47,448 nt of DNA from an uncultured Ruminococcus sp. (lineage in GTDB: Bacteria; Bacillota; Clostridia; Oscillospirales; Ruminococcaceae): positions 1-47,448 of the forward strand of contig CAMCRP010000023.1 in NCBI GenBank assembly GCA_945877315.1, read 5' to 3'. The translations under genes and the position numbers were made by a program. The stretch's first letter is position 1; each line of letters opens with the position of its first letter. The notes under the pieces are model-generated. The model was given only the letters and a program-made list of their open reading frames with translations. It had not been told where the DNA came from and did no database searches. Positions 32,646 through 40,974 of the stretch are shown here, one piece after another.

Positions 32646-33940
32646 GTGTCCTTAAAGCCTCCTCCCTGAGATGAGTTGACAACAAACGAATCCGCAATTC
32701 TCGAAAAACGTGTCAACCCGCTTGGCCATACTCTTGTCTTTTCGCCGCTGAGGACGAACGCACGCAGATCCGCCTTTCGCATAACGCTTTGTCCGTTTTC
32801 CATTACCTCCAGGTCGATAAAATCTATGACCTCCTGTGCGATAAAGCGGCGGGACTGCTCGGTAATAAGCGTCCTCCAGTCGGACAGCTGCTCCTTGGTC
32901 ATATCCCGTCCGAACACAACTCCGTAGCCGCCCGCCTCGGAAACGTCCTTGATAACAAGCTTTTCCAGATTGTCCAGAACGTACTTCCTGTCCTCCTCGT
33001 AGAAGGGCAGATAGGTGGGAGCGTTTTTCAGTATTGGCTCCTCGTCCAGATAATACTTTATCATCTTCGGCACGAAATAGTAGATGCCCTTATCGTCCGC
33101 AACGCCGTTTCCGGGAGCGTTCAGAATAGCAACATTTCCCGCACGGTAAGCGTCCATAATGTGTGGAACGCCGATAAGCGACTCGGGCAGGAAGGTCAGG
33201 GGGTCAAGATATTCGTCGGAAATTCGGCGGTAAACTGCGCCTACCTTAGTCTTTCCGCCCAGATAATCCTTCATATACAGAATATTGTCCTCAACGAAAA
33301 GGTCGGTGTTCTGCACCAGCACAGCACCCGTTTTTTCCGCCAGATAGCTGTGCTCAAAGTACGCAGCATTGTATCTGCCTGGGGTGAGGATAACGTTTAT
33401 TCCGCCGCAGTTCACATTGTCCATAGTGCTGCGGAGAAGTGACGCATAGTTTCTGTTATCGGCAATTTTTCCGCTTTCAAACACCGACGGACTTGTCATT
33501 CTGCAAAGCTCCCTTGCAATAAGCGGATAGCTCGCCCCCGACGGTATACGCAGATTATCCTCAAGGATATACCACTCCCCGTCCTTCGCCTGAACAAGGT
33601 CGATACCCGAAATATGGCTGTATATCCCCTTTGGCGGCATTACACCCGCACAGGGCGCAAGATAGCCCTTTGAGATGTATACAAAATCCTCGGGAATGAT
33701 ACCGTCCTTGATAATTTTCCCCTCTGAATATATGTCCGCAAGGAACATATTAAGGGCGTCCACCCTCTGAACAAGCCCCTTTTCCATATCCGCAAAATCC
33801 TCTGCGGTTATCACTCTCGGAATAGCATCAAAGGGGAAAAGCTGCTCCTTAAAGCTCCCGTTTTTGTAAATACCGAATTTTACTCCATATCTTGCAAGCA
33901 ATTCATTTATAGCTCTTGCATCTGCAACAGGTGTGTTCAT
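32624..33940 (-). CDS. Circularly permuted type 2 ATP-grasp protein
   Basis: This 438-residue protein belongs to the DUF404/DUF407 (CP_ATPgrasp_2) family of predicted carboxylate-amine ligases. It shows GIDLVQAKDGEWYILEDN followed by RIPSGASYPLIARE (about residues 115-145), LTPGRYNAAYFEH, APGNGVADDKGIYYFVP, and the C-terminal WPSGLTRFS segment. I prefer the ATG at 33940, six bases after GAGATG; an ATG at 33949 adds three residues but sits right on the purine-rich stretch. It is the first gene of the group and has its own promoter with a 5' hairpin. Family work predicts amide-bond formation; the substrate is unknown. Confidence 0.92.
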   Translation of the reverse strand: MNTPVADARAINELLARYGVKFGIYKNGSFKEQLFPFDAIPRVITAEDFADMEKGLVQRVDALNMFLADIYSEGKIIKDGIIPEDFVYISKGYLAPCAGVMPPKGIYSHISGIDLVQAKDGEWYILEDNLRIPSGASYPLIARELCRMTSPSVFESGKIADNRNYASLLRSTMDNVNCGGINVILTPGRYNAAYFEHSYLAEKTGAVLVQNTDLFVEDNILYMKDYLGGKTKVGAVYRRISDEYLDPLTFLPESLIGVPHIMDAYRAGNVAILNAPGNGVADDKGIYYFVPKMIKYYLDEEPILKNAPTYLPFYEEDRKYVLDNLEKLVIKDVSEAGGYGVVFGRDMTKEQLSDWRTLITEQSRRFIAQEVIDFIDLEVMENGQSVMRKADLRAFVLSGEKTRVWPSGLTRFSRIADSFVVNSSQGGGFKDTWVLLPE

Positions 33941-33966
33941 ATAATTCATCTCTTTTCACAAATAAA

Positions 33967-34003
33967 CAAAGGCGCTTCGGATATTTCACCGAAACGCCCT
34001 TGT
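33967..34003 (-). other. Leader hairpin before the ATP-grasp gene
   Basis: On the minus strand CAAGGGCGTTTCGG pairs with CCGAAGCGCCTTTG, followed by TTTATTTG. It lies between the promoter at 34014-34042 and the start at 33940, so it forms the first structure of the mRNA. It may be a terminator for read-through from the sulfur operon, an attenuator, or a stabilising hairpin. Confidence 0.65.
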
Positions 34004-34013
34004 TTCTATTAAT

Positions 34014-34042
34014 ATGATACCACTAAAAGCCGCCGATGTCAA
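34014..34042 (-). promoter_or_regulatory. Promoter of the ATP-grasp operon
   Basis: On the minus strand a perfect TTGACA (34042-34037) and TATCAT (34019-34014) are 17 bases apart. Confidence 0.8.
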
Positions 34043-34156
34043 GCGCGAAAATGACGGAATTTGCAATAATAATTGCATTTATATGGTTGATTACCGCCAA
34101 AATATAATTTTTTTCTCTTAATTTTGCATAATTTGTTTACACGAATTGCAATGCAG

Positions 34157-34576
34157 TCATATTACATAGTCATATTCATTACTGTCGCCCATAAGGTCCG
34201 CAACGGTAATGCTGTCAAAGTAATCGTTGGTCAGCTTATAGAAATCCGACCACATCTTCATGGGTCTGCTTTCCTTGTTACACACGCTGCCGTCATTCAG
34301 GCAGGACACGGGAATGAGGTCGCCCTCCGCCACCCGAAGTATCTCGCCGACCTTGTATTTTTCGGGCAGACGGTTCAGCCGATAGCCGCCGTTCTTCCCG
34401 TGAACGCCGTAAACGAGGTTGCTTTTTGACAGCAGCGGAAGTATCTGCTCCAGATATTTCGGAGAGATCTCCTGACGCTTTGCAATATCCCGTATGGGGA
34501 CACATCTGCCGTCGTTATGCTCCGCAAGATCTATCATCACCTGCAAAGCGTATCTTCCTCTTGTTGTTACCAGCAT
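34157..34576 (-). CDS. Rrf2 family transcriptional regulator (CymR/IscR-like)
   Basis: This 139-residue winged-helix regulator has VTTRGRYALQVMIDLA at the N-terminus, the recognition helix EISPKYLEQILPLL and the wing VHGKNGGYRL. It carries two cysteines (C92, C99) where IscR has its cluster ligands, but not the full IscR set. The ATG at 34576 is preceded by GAGGTGAAAGGA; the frame extends to 34609 but without support. It is the last gene of the sulfate operon, 19 bases after cysN. A role as CymR-like repressor of this operon, with sulfur status as signal, is inferred from position and from the dyad sites at 47224-47278. Confidence 0.92.
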   Translation of the reverse strand: MLVTTRGRYALQVMIDLAEHNDGRCVPIRDIAKRQEISPKYLEQILPLLSKSNLVYGVHGKNGGYRLNRLPEKYKVGEILRVAEGDLIPVSCLNDGSVCNKESRPMKMWSDFYKLTNDYFDSITVADLMGDSNEYDYVI

Positions 34577-34595
34577 TCCTTTCACCTCGGTCAAA

Positions 34596-36284
34596 TCACG
34601 ACTTAACAATTACCTTCCTGTACTCGTCAAAGCGAACCCATTTCGCAAAGAATCCGCTCTGCTCCTTTTCGTCCGTTTCGGAATATTCCTTTAAGAACCT
34701 GCTTATCTCCTCATCTGAGGAAGCCTTTACACCAAATCCTCTGCCGTTTACGACGGGAACTCCGCCGTAGCTGTAATCGGCTGTGGGAATTATCTCGGTT
34801 ATCTTCTTATCACGCACCTTAACGGAAACGCCGTCACGCAGCACGATTATATCAAAGCTGTCGGGATAATGATAGCTTTCGCCCTCCGTGGGAATTTCGT
34901 CCCCAACGGTGTAGGTCGCCTTGACGGGCTGATATTTCAGCACGTTCAGACTGCTCGTGTCATAATAGAATTCCTCGAAAATATCCCCTCTTGCAGACAG
35001 CTCGCCATTCTTAAAGGACGCCTTTTCGGACGCTGTGTTCCCTCTCTCGCTCAGCTCCAGAACAACTCCGCAAGCCGAAGTCATATTGGTCACACGGTCA
35101 ATAAGGATAAGCTCGCCCAGCGTCTTGTGAGCGGTGAATTTATCCGCAGCAATAGCCTCGGTCAGCAGAATATCACAGACAGCAATACCGTTTTTGGACA
35201 GCTTTTCCGCCTTGATATGCTCCCCCGTGTTCACGTCAACGGCATAGTCGATGCCCGCCAGAATTGCGGGAATAGTCTTTGTTCCAAGCTTTACAAGATA
35301 GTCCTTGCCCACGGAAAGCTCCTCGTCGTCCATCCAAAGGAGTGAAACCTTCAGCCGCTTGAAAATACCGATGTCCGTGCCCTTAATAAGCACGCAGCCC
35401 CTTGAAACGTCAACCTCCTTGTCAAGGGAGATAGTAACGGGCTGACCTGCATATGCAGTCTGAACGTCCTTGTCGGTCATCAGGACAGACTTTACAGCCG
35501 CCTTTTCTCCGCTGGGAAGAGCGGTTATCTCGTCCCCGACGCTTATGCTGCCCGCCTCGATCTGTCCCTGAAATCCTCTGAATGTGCGGTCGGGACGGCA
35601 GACCCTCTGAACGGGCATATAAAATCCCTGCTCATTATTTTCCGCCGAAATGTCCACATTCTCCAGATATTCCAGAAGTGCGGGACCGTCATACCACTTA
35701 ATGTTGTCCGACTTCTTGGTAACATTGTCGCCCTCGGTGGCGGACAGGGGAATTATCTGCACATTTTCAAGGGAAAGCTCATTTACCAGCTCGGAAATTT
35801 GCTTTTCTATCTCCTTGAAACGGTTCTCGTCATAGCCGATAAGATCCATCTTGTTTACGGCAAATACGAAATATTTTATACCCATCAGGCTGCAAATTCT
35901 TGCATGACGCCTTGTCTGAACAAGAACGCCCTGAGAAGCGTCCACCAGAATAACGGCAAGATCCGCAAAGGACGCACCTACCGCCATGTTACGGGTGTAT
36001 TCCTCATGACCGGGAGTGTCCGCAACGATAAAGCTGCGGTGGTCGGTGGTGAAATATCTGTATGCAACATCAATGGTAATGCCCTGCTCACGTTCAGCCA
36101 TCAGACCGTCCAGCAGCAGAGAATAATCGATCTTTCCGCTGCGGCTGCCCACCTTGCTGTCCAGCTCCAGAGCCTTTTCCTGATCGGCGTAAAGCAGCTT
36201 GGAATCGTACAGAATATGCCCGATAAGGGTGGATTTTCCGTCGTCAACGCTGCCGCAGGTTATAAATTTAAGAAGTCCCTTCAT
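34596..36284 (-). CDS. cysN: Sulfate adenylyltransferase GTPase subunit with C-terminal extension
   Basis: This 562-residue protein is the regulatory GTPase of ATP sulfurylase, which makes adenylylsulfate (APS). The G1 loop is GSVDDGKST (11-19), G3 is DTPGHEEY, and G4 is NKMD; elongation-factor-like beta barrels follow to about 430. The last 130 residues are extra compared with a normal CysN of about 475 residues. They are not an APS kinase (no second P-loop) and I do not recognise them; VVNGRGFGVKA and FAKWVRFDEYRKV are the most ordered parts. The ATG overlaps the stop of cysD by one base. Confidence 0.93.
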   Translation of the reverse strand: MKGLLKFITCGSVDDGKSTLIGHILYDSKLLYADQEKALELDSKVGSRSGKIDYSLLLDGLMAEREQGITIDVAYRYFTTDHRSFIVADTPGHEEYTRNMAVGASFADLAVILVDASQGVLVQTRRHARICSLMGIKYFVFAVNKMDLIGYDENRFKEIEKQISELVNELSLENVQIIPLSATEGDNVTKKSDNIKWYDGPALLEYLENVDISAENNEQGFYMPVQRVCRPDRTFRGFQGQIEAGSISVGDEITALPSGEKAAVKSVLMTDKDVQTAYAGQPVTISLDKEVDVSRGCVLIKGTDIGIFKRLKVSLLWMDDEELSVGKDYLVKLGTKTIPAILAGIDYAVDVNTGEHIKAEKLSKNGIAVCDILLTEAIAADKFTAHKTLGELILIDRVTNMTSACGVVLELSERGNTASEKASFKNGELSARGDIFEEFYYDTSSLNVLKYQPVKATYTVGDEIPTEGESYHYPDSFDIIVLRDGVSVKVRDKKITEIIPTADYSYGGVPVVNGRGFGVKASSDEEISRFLKEYSETDEKEQSGFFAKWVRFDEYRKVIVKS

Positions 36285-37183
36285 TAGAAATAGCCCTCCC
36301 TCTTGCGGCGTTCCATGCTGCCCGCCGCCTCGTTGTCGATAACTCTCGAGGTTCTCTCGGAGGACACCGAGCTGAGTGTTTCTTCAATAATTTCATCAAG
36401 AGTATGTGCCGTGGATTCGATGCCGCCCGTCAGCGGATAGCAGCCAAGTGTACGGAAACGAACCGACTTCATCTGCGGTACCTCGCCCTCTCTCAGGGGG
36501 AAACGGTCATCATCTACCATTATCAGATTTCCGTCACGCTCCACCACAGGACGCTCCGCCGCAAAATAAAGCGGCACAATGTCGATATTTTCCCGCTTTA
36601 TGTACTGCCAGATGTCCTTCTCCGTCCAGTTGGAAATGGGGAAAACACGGATACTTTCGCCCTTGTTTATCTTAGTGTTGTACAGCTTCCACATTTCGGG
36701 ACGCTGATTTTTCGGATCCCAGGCATGAGCCGCATTTCTGAATGAGAAAATTCTCTCCTTCGCACGGGACTTCTCCTCGTCACGCCGTCCGCCGCCGAAT
36801 GCAGCGGTAAAGCCGTACTTGTTAAGAGCCTGCTTCAAAGCCTGAGTTTTCATAATGTCGGTGTAGGCAGCGCCGTGGTAAAAGGGATTTATCCCCTGCT
36901 TTACGCCGTTCTCGTTGATATATTCAAGCATTTCAATGCCAAGCTTTTTAGCCGTCCTGTCACGAAACTCTATCATTTCCTTGAATTTCCATGTAGTATT
37001 CACATGGAGAAACGGAAAAGGCGGCTTTTCGGGATAAAATGCCTTCATAGCCAGATGGAGCATTACCGAGCTGTCCTTTCCGATGGAATAGAGCATTACA
37101 GGCTTTTCGCACTCCGCCGCAACCTCTCTGATTATGTAAATAGCTTCCGCTTCAAGCTCGTCAAGATGTGAAAATTCGCTCAC
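36284..37183 (-). CDS. cysD: Sulfate adenylyltransferase subunit 2
   Basis: This 299-residue PP-loop protein is the catalytic subunit of ATP sulfurylase. The pyrophosphate loop is [11 protein letters not shown], and [28 protein letters not shown] and LGCYPLTGG are family signatures; the C-terminus RRKREGYF is typical. Together with CysN it activates sulfate for the AprAB-type reductase encoded directly upstream. Twelve bases separate it from aprB. A weak GGGGGAACC-type ribosome binding site lies before the ATG. Confidence 0.97.
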   Translation of the reverse strand: MSEFSHLDELEAEAIYIIREVAAECEKPVMLYSIGKDSSVMLHLAMKAFYPEKPPFPFLHVNTTWKFKEMIEFRDRTAKKLGIEMLEYINENGVKQGINPFYHGAAYTDIMKTQALKQALNKYGFTAAFGGGRRDEEKSRAKERIFSFRNAAHAWDPKNQRPEMWKLYNTKINKGESIRVFPISNWTEKDIWQYIKRENIDIVPLYFAAERPVVERDGNLIMVDDDRFPLREGEVPQMKSVRFRTLGCYPLTGGIESTAHTLDEIIEETLSSVSSERTSRVIDNEAAGSMERRKREGYF

Positions 37184-37195
37184 GTTGGTTCCCCC

Positions 37196-37510
37196 TTAGT
37201 ATTTATTGGATTCTTTCGGGTCTATTTTTATTTCGGAAACAGTTCCGTCGGGACTGTCGATTATCCAGCAAAGCAAACCGTCCTTTTTCTCGGTATGCAC
37301 CATACTTCCCAGACCGCCCATATCCGCTCCCAGATAAAGCCTGACAGCGTGAACGGGACATTCCTTGACGCAGGAGGTACAGCCCCAGCAGTCCTTCGGA
37401 TATTTTATGTATGCCTTTTTGTCCTCACCAAGCTTGATAAGCGTCCCGGGGCAAACGTCGTGGCATCTGCCGCAGCCTACGCATTTATCCCTGTCAATTG
37501 CAATGCTCAT
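37196..37510 (-). CDS. aprB: AprB-like ferredoxin subunit of adenylylsulfate reductase
   Basis: This 104-residue iron-sulfur protein has two four-cysteine clusters, C10/13/16/20 and C41/44/47/51, and a C-terminal tail (GADMGGLGSMVHTEK) like AprB, which wraps round AprA. It is shorter than dissimilatory AprB. It overlaps aprA by 17 bases, so subunits are made together. It would pass electrons to the FAD of AprA for APS reduction to sulfite and AMP. A generic 2[4Fe-4S] ferredoxin is the alternative, less likely given the tail and the context. Confidence 0.9.
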   Translation of the reverse strand: MSIAIDRDKCVGCGRCHDVCPGTLIKLGEDKKAYIKYPKDCWGCTSCVKECPVHAVRLYLGADMGGLGSMVHTEKKDGLLCWIIDSPDGTVSEIKIDPKESNKY

Positions 37511-39176
37511 AGACCTTCTGCCCCTCCTCCGTCAGCTCTCTGAGAATTATTTTTATTTCGCCGTTTTCCATTACGGAATTGACGTATTTTCTGAAATTCC
37601 CGTTATCCTTTTCGGGATAGTCGAGATTTTCCGCAAAGCTGTGCCAGCGTGTTTCCTTTCTTGCCCTCAGATGGGCAATTACGCTCCTGCATACCGTCAG
37701 ACGCTCCAGCAGCTCGTAAATGTACATAAGCTCTTGGAAATCGCCCGCACGCAGTCCGCAGGCAAGCTTTTCTATCTGCCGAATTTTCATATCGGCAATA
37801 TCAAGCTGCTTTTCATTGAAGCGATAGTTTGTCTTTATGCCGCCCGCATAGGAGTCCATAGCCGTCTGCATAGCCTCCTCAAGCTGTTCGGCGGTAAACT
37901 GTGCTTTGTCGCCGTTCATAAAGCGTTCTATCTCGGAAATATGAGCATTTACCTCATTTTCCTCAATGCCCGCAGCCTTATTTTCTTTGATAAATTTTAC
38001 AGCGGATAATGCCGCAATTTCTCCCTCGGCAAGTGCGCCAGTCACATATTTCTGGGGACAGCCGCCTGCCACATCTCCCGCCGCAAACAGACCGTTAATG
38101 GTAGTCGCACGGTTTGTGTCGACCCAGTAGCCGCTGGCGGTGTGACCGCCCACAATATACGGCTCCGTGCCCTCTATCTCCACATTCTGCTCGGAGATCT
38201 TCTTTCCGCTTTCTATCCACTTTATGGTCTGAGATGGTGCCATATTCAGGTAAGCCTTAATGAGCGACTCCTCCGTTTCGGGGGAAATTCCCTCGGTTCT
38301 CAGATAGCAGGGACCTCGCCCCTCAAGGTTTTCGGAAACTGTTCCGTAAACTCTTTCGGAGGTGGTAAGACCGTACTTCGTTTCGTAGACCTCACCCAGA
38401 GAGTTTATCTGCTTTGCCCCCGCGCCCTGAGCAAGAGTGCCCGTGGGAGCAATAGTGTCCTTGCAGCGAAGGGCGATGAACCGCATTTCAAAGGTGGTCA
38501 TCTCCGCCCCGTGGCGAATTCCCATTGCATATCCCGCACCCGTGTTAAAGGGCGGATACCACATTTTATGGCGGGAAAATCCGGGGTTGTTAGGCTTGTA
38601 AAGTCCCGCCGCACCGCCTGTTGCAATAATGACCGCATCTGCCTCAATAACGTAGAATGTGTCATTCTCAATGCCAATTCCGAACGCACCGTTTATTCTG
38701 TTGTCCGAAACGGAATAGTCAATAATATTAACTCTGTTGAAAATTGTAACATTCGGCAGCTTTTGAACCGCAGAAGCCAGCAGCGGCTTGATATTTTCGC
38801 CGTTTATCTTAATGTTGCGGTTTCCTCTTGCCACATATTTCCCGTTTTCGTCCTTTAGGATAACAAGCCCCAGCTGTTCCAGACGCTCCGTTACCTTGTT
38901 AAGGCGTTCGGACATAGTGTAAAGCAGGTCGTCACGGACAATGCCGTCAGCGTCCTTTTTGGCGTAATCCACATAATCCTGCGGCGTTCTGCCCTCGGTT
39001 ATGTAGGCATTGAGCGCATTAACGCCCGCCGCCAGACAGCCGCTTCTTTTGATATGCGCCTTTTCGCAGATGAGTATCTTAACATCGGAATTTTCCGATG
39101 CGGTCAGTGCCGCATAGCAGCCCGCCGTACCTCCGCCGATAATAAGCAGCTCCGTTTTTATTCTTTCAACCTTCAC
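37494..39176 (-). CDS. aprA: AprA-like adenylylsulfate reductase, FAD subunit
   Basis: This 560-residue flavoprotein of the fumarate reductase superfamily has the FAD motif IIGGGTAGCYAAL near residue 13, RSGCLAAGVNALNAYI, an ATGGAAGLYKPNN segment and HTASGYWVDTNRATTINGLFAAGD, the last quoted only for its core TINGLFAAGD. These fit the alpha subunit of APS reductase. I prefer the GTG at 39176, nine bases after GGAGG; a TTG at 39182 lies only three bases from it. No cysH and no qmo or dsrAB genes are here, so it seems to serve assimilation. Fumarate reductase is unlikely next to cysD and cysN. Confidence 0.9.
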   Translation of the reverse strand: MKVERIKTELLIIGGGTAGCYAALTASENSDVKILICEKAHIKRSGCLAAGVNALNAYITEGRTPQDYVDYAKKDADGIVRDDLLYTMSERLNKVTERLEQLGLVILKDENGKYVARGNRNIKINGENIKPLLASAVQKLPNVTIFNRVNIIDYSVSDNRINGAFGIGIENDTFYVIEADAVIIATGGAAGLYKPNNPGFSRHKMWYPPFNTGAGYAMGIRHGAEMTTFEMRFIALRCKDTIAPTGTLAQGAGAKQINSLGEVYETKYGLTTSERVYGTVSENLEGRGPCYLRTEGISPETEESLIKAYLNMAPSQTIKWIESGKKISEQNVEIEGTEPYIVGGHTASGYWVDTNRATTINGLFAAGDVAGGCPQKYVTGALAEGEIAALSAVKFIKENKAAGIEENEVNAHISEIERFMNGDKAQFTAEQLEEAMQTAMDSYAGGIKTNYRFNEKQLDIADMKIRQIEKLACGLRAGDFQELMYIYELLERLTVCRSVIAHLRARKETRWHSFAENLDYPEKDNGNFRKYVNSVMENGEIKIILRELTEEGQKVYEHCN

Positions 39177-39193
39177 GGGCAAAAACCTCCGTA

Positions 39194-39616
39194 TTATTCT
39201 GTGATAACAAGCCCCTCATTTTCGGCAGTGTCCCCGTTTATCTTAAATGAGTTAAGCACGGGCTTTTCCCTGTCCATAAGGGACAAAATAAGGTAACTCG
39301 CCTTGCTGTCATACGCCAGACGCTTGTCCTCCTCCGACGGACGGGACGGCGACTCGGGGTGCGAATGCCAGTTCCCCAAAGGCGTCAGACCGTTTGCCCG
39401 CATATCCTTTACCGCCGCCAGCTGTTCCTTTGGGTCAAGAGAAAAATGCTCGTTAGAGTGGTCAATATTTGTCAGGATATAGACCTTTTTTATCTCCTTG
39501 CCGTCCTCTGTAATATCCCCCGCAATAAGCCCGCATGCCTCCTCGGGGAGAACGCTTTCGGCGTGTTTCAGTATCTTCTCAAAATCCGATTTTTTAAGAG
39601 TAATCATAAAAATCAT
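39194..39616 (-). CDS. JAMM/M67 family metallopeptidase, HcyD-like
   Basis: This 140-residue zinc protease has the complete JAMM set: E26 (EEACG), H84 and H86 (NWHSHPES), S94 and D97 (SEED). Proteins of this type clip the tail of ubiquitin-like sulfur carriers. The carrier two genes upstream ends in GGGQ, so removal of the final Gln would free the diglycine end for activation. In Wolinella succinogenes, HcyD does this for HcyS. The first ATG overlaps the stop of the thiF-like gene (ATGA); a second ATG three codons later is also possible. Confidence 0.93.
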   Translation of the reverse strand: MIFMITLKKSDFEKILKHAESVLPEEACGLIAGDITEDGKEIKKVYILTNIDHSNEHFSLDPKEQLAAVKDMRANGLTPLGNWHSHPESPSRPSEEDKRLAYDSKASYLILSLMDREKPVLNSFKINGDTAENEGLVITE

Positions 39617-40437
39617 TCCTCATTAGTGAGATGAACTCCGTCACACTCATGCTGTTCATAGTCAATAAGCTCGGTAATGGTGGGGTGCTCGCCGCATACT
39701 GCACACTTGGACGTGTCCGACGGCAGCTTTACCTTGCGGAATTCCATCGTCAGCGCATCATATGTCAGCAGATAACCCGTCAGCAGCTCGCCCTGACCGA
39801 TAATGTACTTGACCGTTTCCATAGCCTGCAAGCTGCCGATAACGCCGCCCATGGCACCAATAACGCCCGCCTGCTTACAGGTGGGAACAGCGTCCTTCGG
39901 GGGAGGATTCTTGAATACACAGCGATAGCAGGGACCCTGTCCGGGAACATAGGTCATAAGCTGACCCTTGAAGCGGATAATTCCCGCATGAGAAAAGGGC
40001 TTCTTCGCCATAACGCAGGCATCGTTTATCAGGAACTTTGCGGGGAAATTGTCCGTGCCGTCAATGATAAAATCGTAGTCCGCAATAAGCTCGTTAATGT
40101 TCTCGCTTGTAACGAAGGTGCGGTAGGTTTTCACCGTAACATCGGGGTTGATAGCCTCCATAGTTTCCTTTGCCGAATGAACCTTTGCCTTGCCGATGTC
40201 CGCAGTGGAATGGATTATCTGACGCTGGAGATTGGAAAGATCGACCTCGTCCGCATCAGCAATACCGATAGTTCCCACGCCCGCAGCCGCCAGATACATA
40301 GCCGCAGGAGCACCCAGACCGCCCGCACCGATTATCAGCACCTTGGCGTTCAGAAGCTTCTTCTGACCCTTTGCGCCTACCTCCTTCAGAATGATGTGGC
40401 GGGAATAGCGTTCAAGCTGTTCGTTTGTAAATGCCAT
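39613..40437 (-). CDS. ThiF/MoeB/HesA family sulfur-carrier adenylyltransferase, HcyF-like
   Basis: This 274-residue E1-like enzyme adenylates the C-terminal glycine of a small carrier protein. It has the ATP loop GAGGLG (37-42), SNLQRQIIH, DGTDNFPAKFLINDAC, the zinc cysteines C170/C173 and C245/C248, and C187 in PTCKQAG. There is no rhodanese domain. It overlaps the carrier gene by one base and the JAMM gene by four. The context (carrier, JAMM protease, MetY) favours homocysteine synthesis over thiamine or molybdopterin synthesis; no thiG or moaE is near. Confidence 0.94.
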   Translation of the reverse strand: MAFTNEQLERYSRHIILKEVGAKGQKKLLNAKVLIIGAGGLGAPAAMYLAAAGVGTIGIADADEVDLSNLQRQIIHSTADIGKAKVHSAKETMEAINPDVTVKTYRTFVTSENINELIADYDFIIDGTDNFPAKFLINDACVMAKKPFSHAGIIRFKGQLMTYVPGQGPCYRCVFKNPPPKDAVPTCKQAGVIGAMGGVIGSLQAMETVKYIIGQGELLTGYLLTYDALTMEFRKVKLPSDTSKCAVCGEHPTITELIDYEQHECDGVHLTNEE

Positions 40438-40643
40438 TACTGTCCGCCCCCCATGAAATACAGAAATTCAACGCTGTCGCCGTCCTTGATAACGGTTGTG
40501 TCAAATGAACCGCTCTCGATAAATTCATCGTTAATGGTAACGGTAACATACTGGGGAGTTTCCACGTTTTCAATCTCAATAAGCTTTGCAACGGTCAGAC
40601 CGTCCTCAAATTCCTTTTTAGTACCTGCAACTGTGATCAACAT
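40437..40643 (-). CDS. ThiS/MoaD-like sulfur carrier with GGGQ tail, HcyS-like
   Basis: This 68-residue beta-grasp protein ends MGGGQ rather than in a free diglycine, so one residue must be removed before it can be adenylated and thiocarboxylated. FEDGLTVAKLIE and VIKDGDSVEFLYFMGGG are typical of ThiS. AAGGAGC precedes the ATG. The gene is followed, with overlap, by the ThiF-like activator and the JAMM protease. I infer that its thiocarboxylate gives sulfur to MetY for homocysteine. Confidence 0.94.
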   Translation of the reverse strand: MLITVAGTKKEFEDGLTVAKLIEIENVETPQYVTVTINDEFIESGSFDTTVIKDGDSVEFLYFMGGGQ

Positions 40644-40659
40644 AGTTATTTGCTCCTTA

Positions 40660-40974
40660 TCAATATTTTTCTATTTCGGAAATAATATCCGACTTTTTCA
40701 CCGTGCCGTTCAGACGGGAAAGCTCCTCGCCGTTTCTGAAAAATACCACCGTCGGCACCGACTGAACCTCGTATTTTTCCGCAAGCTCGGCGTCAAAATT
40801 GATGTTTATCTTAACGAATTTCGCCTTGTCGCCGAACTGCTCCTCGATCTCCGCAATTACGGGAGATAGCCGCTTACAGGGCACGCAGCTGTCGGAGTAA
40901 AAGTCTGCCAGAACGATACCGTCGGCGTTCAGTACCTCTGCTTCAAAATTATCCGCACTTACTCTTGCAGCCAT
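40660..40974 (-). CDS. Thioredoxin-like protein with CVPC active site
   Basis: This 104-residue thioredoxin-fold protein has DFYSDSCVPCKRL in place of the usual WCGPCK, so both the tryptophan and the glycine before the proline are replaced. The cis-proline segment VQSVPTVVFF is normal. It lies between the carrier and tusA with no gap to the latter. It may reduce a persulfide or disulfide in the sulfur relay, or support the sulfite or APS reduction steps. Confidence 0.92.
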   Translation of the reverse strand: MAARVSADNFEAEVLNADGIVLADFYSDSCVPCKRLSPVIAEIEEQFGDKAKFVKININFDAELAEKYEVQSVPTVVFFRNGEELSRLNGTVKKSDIISEIEKY

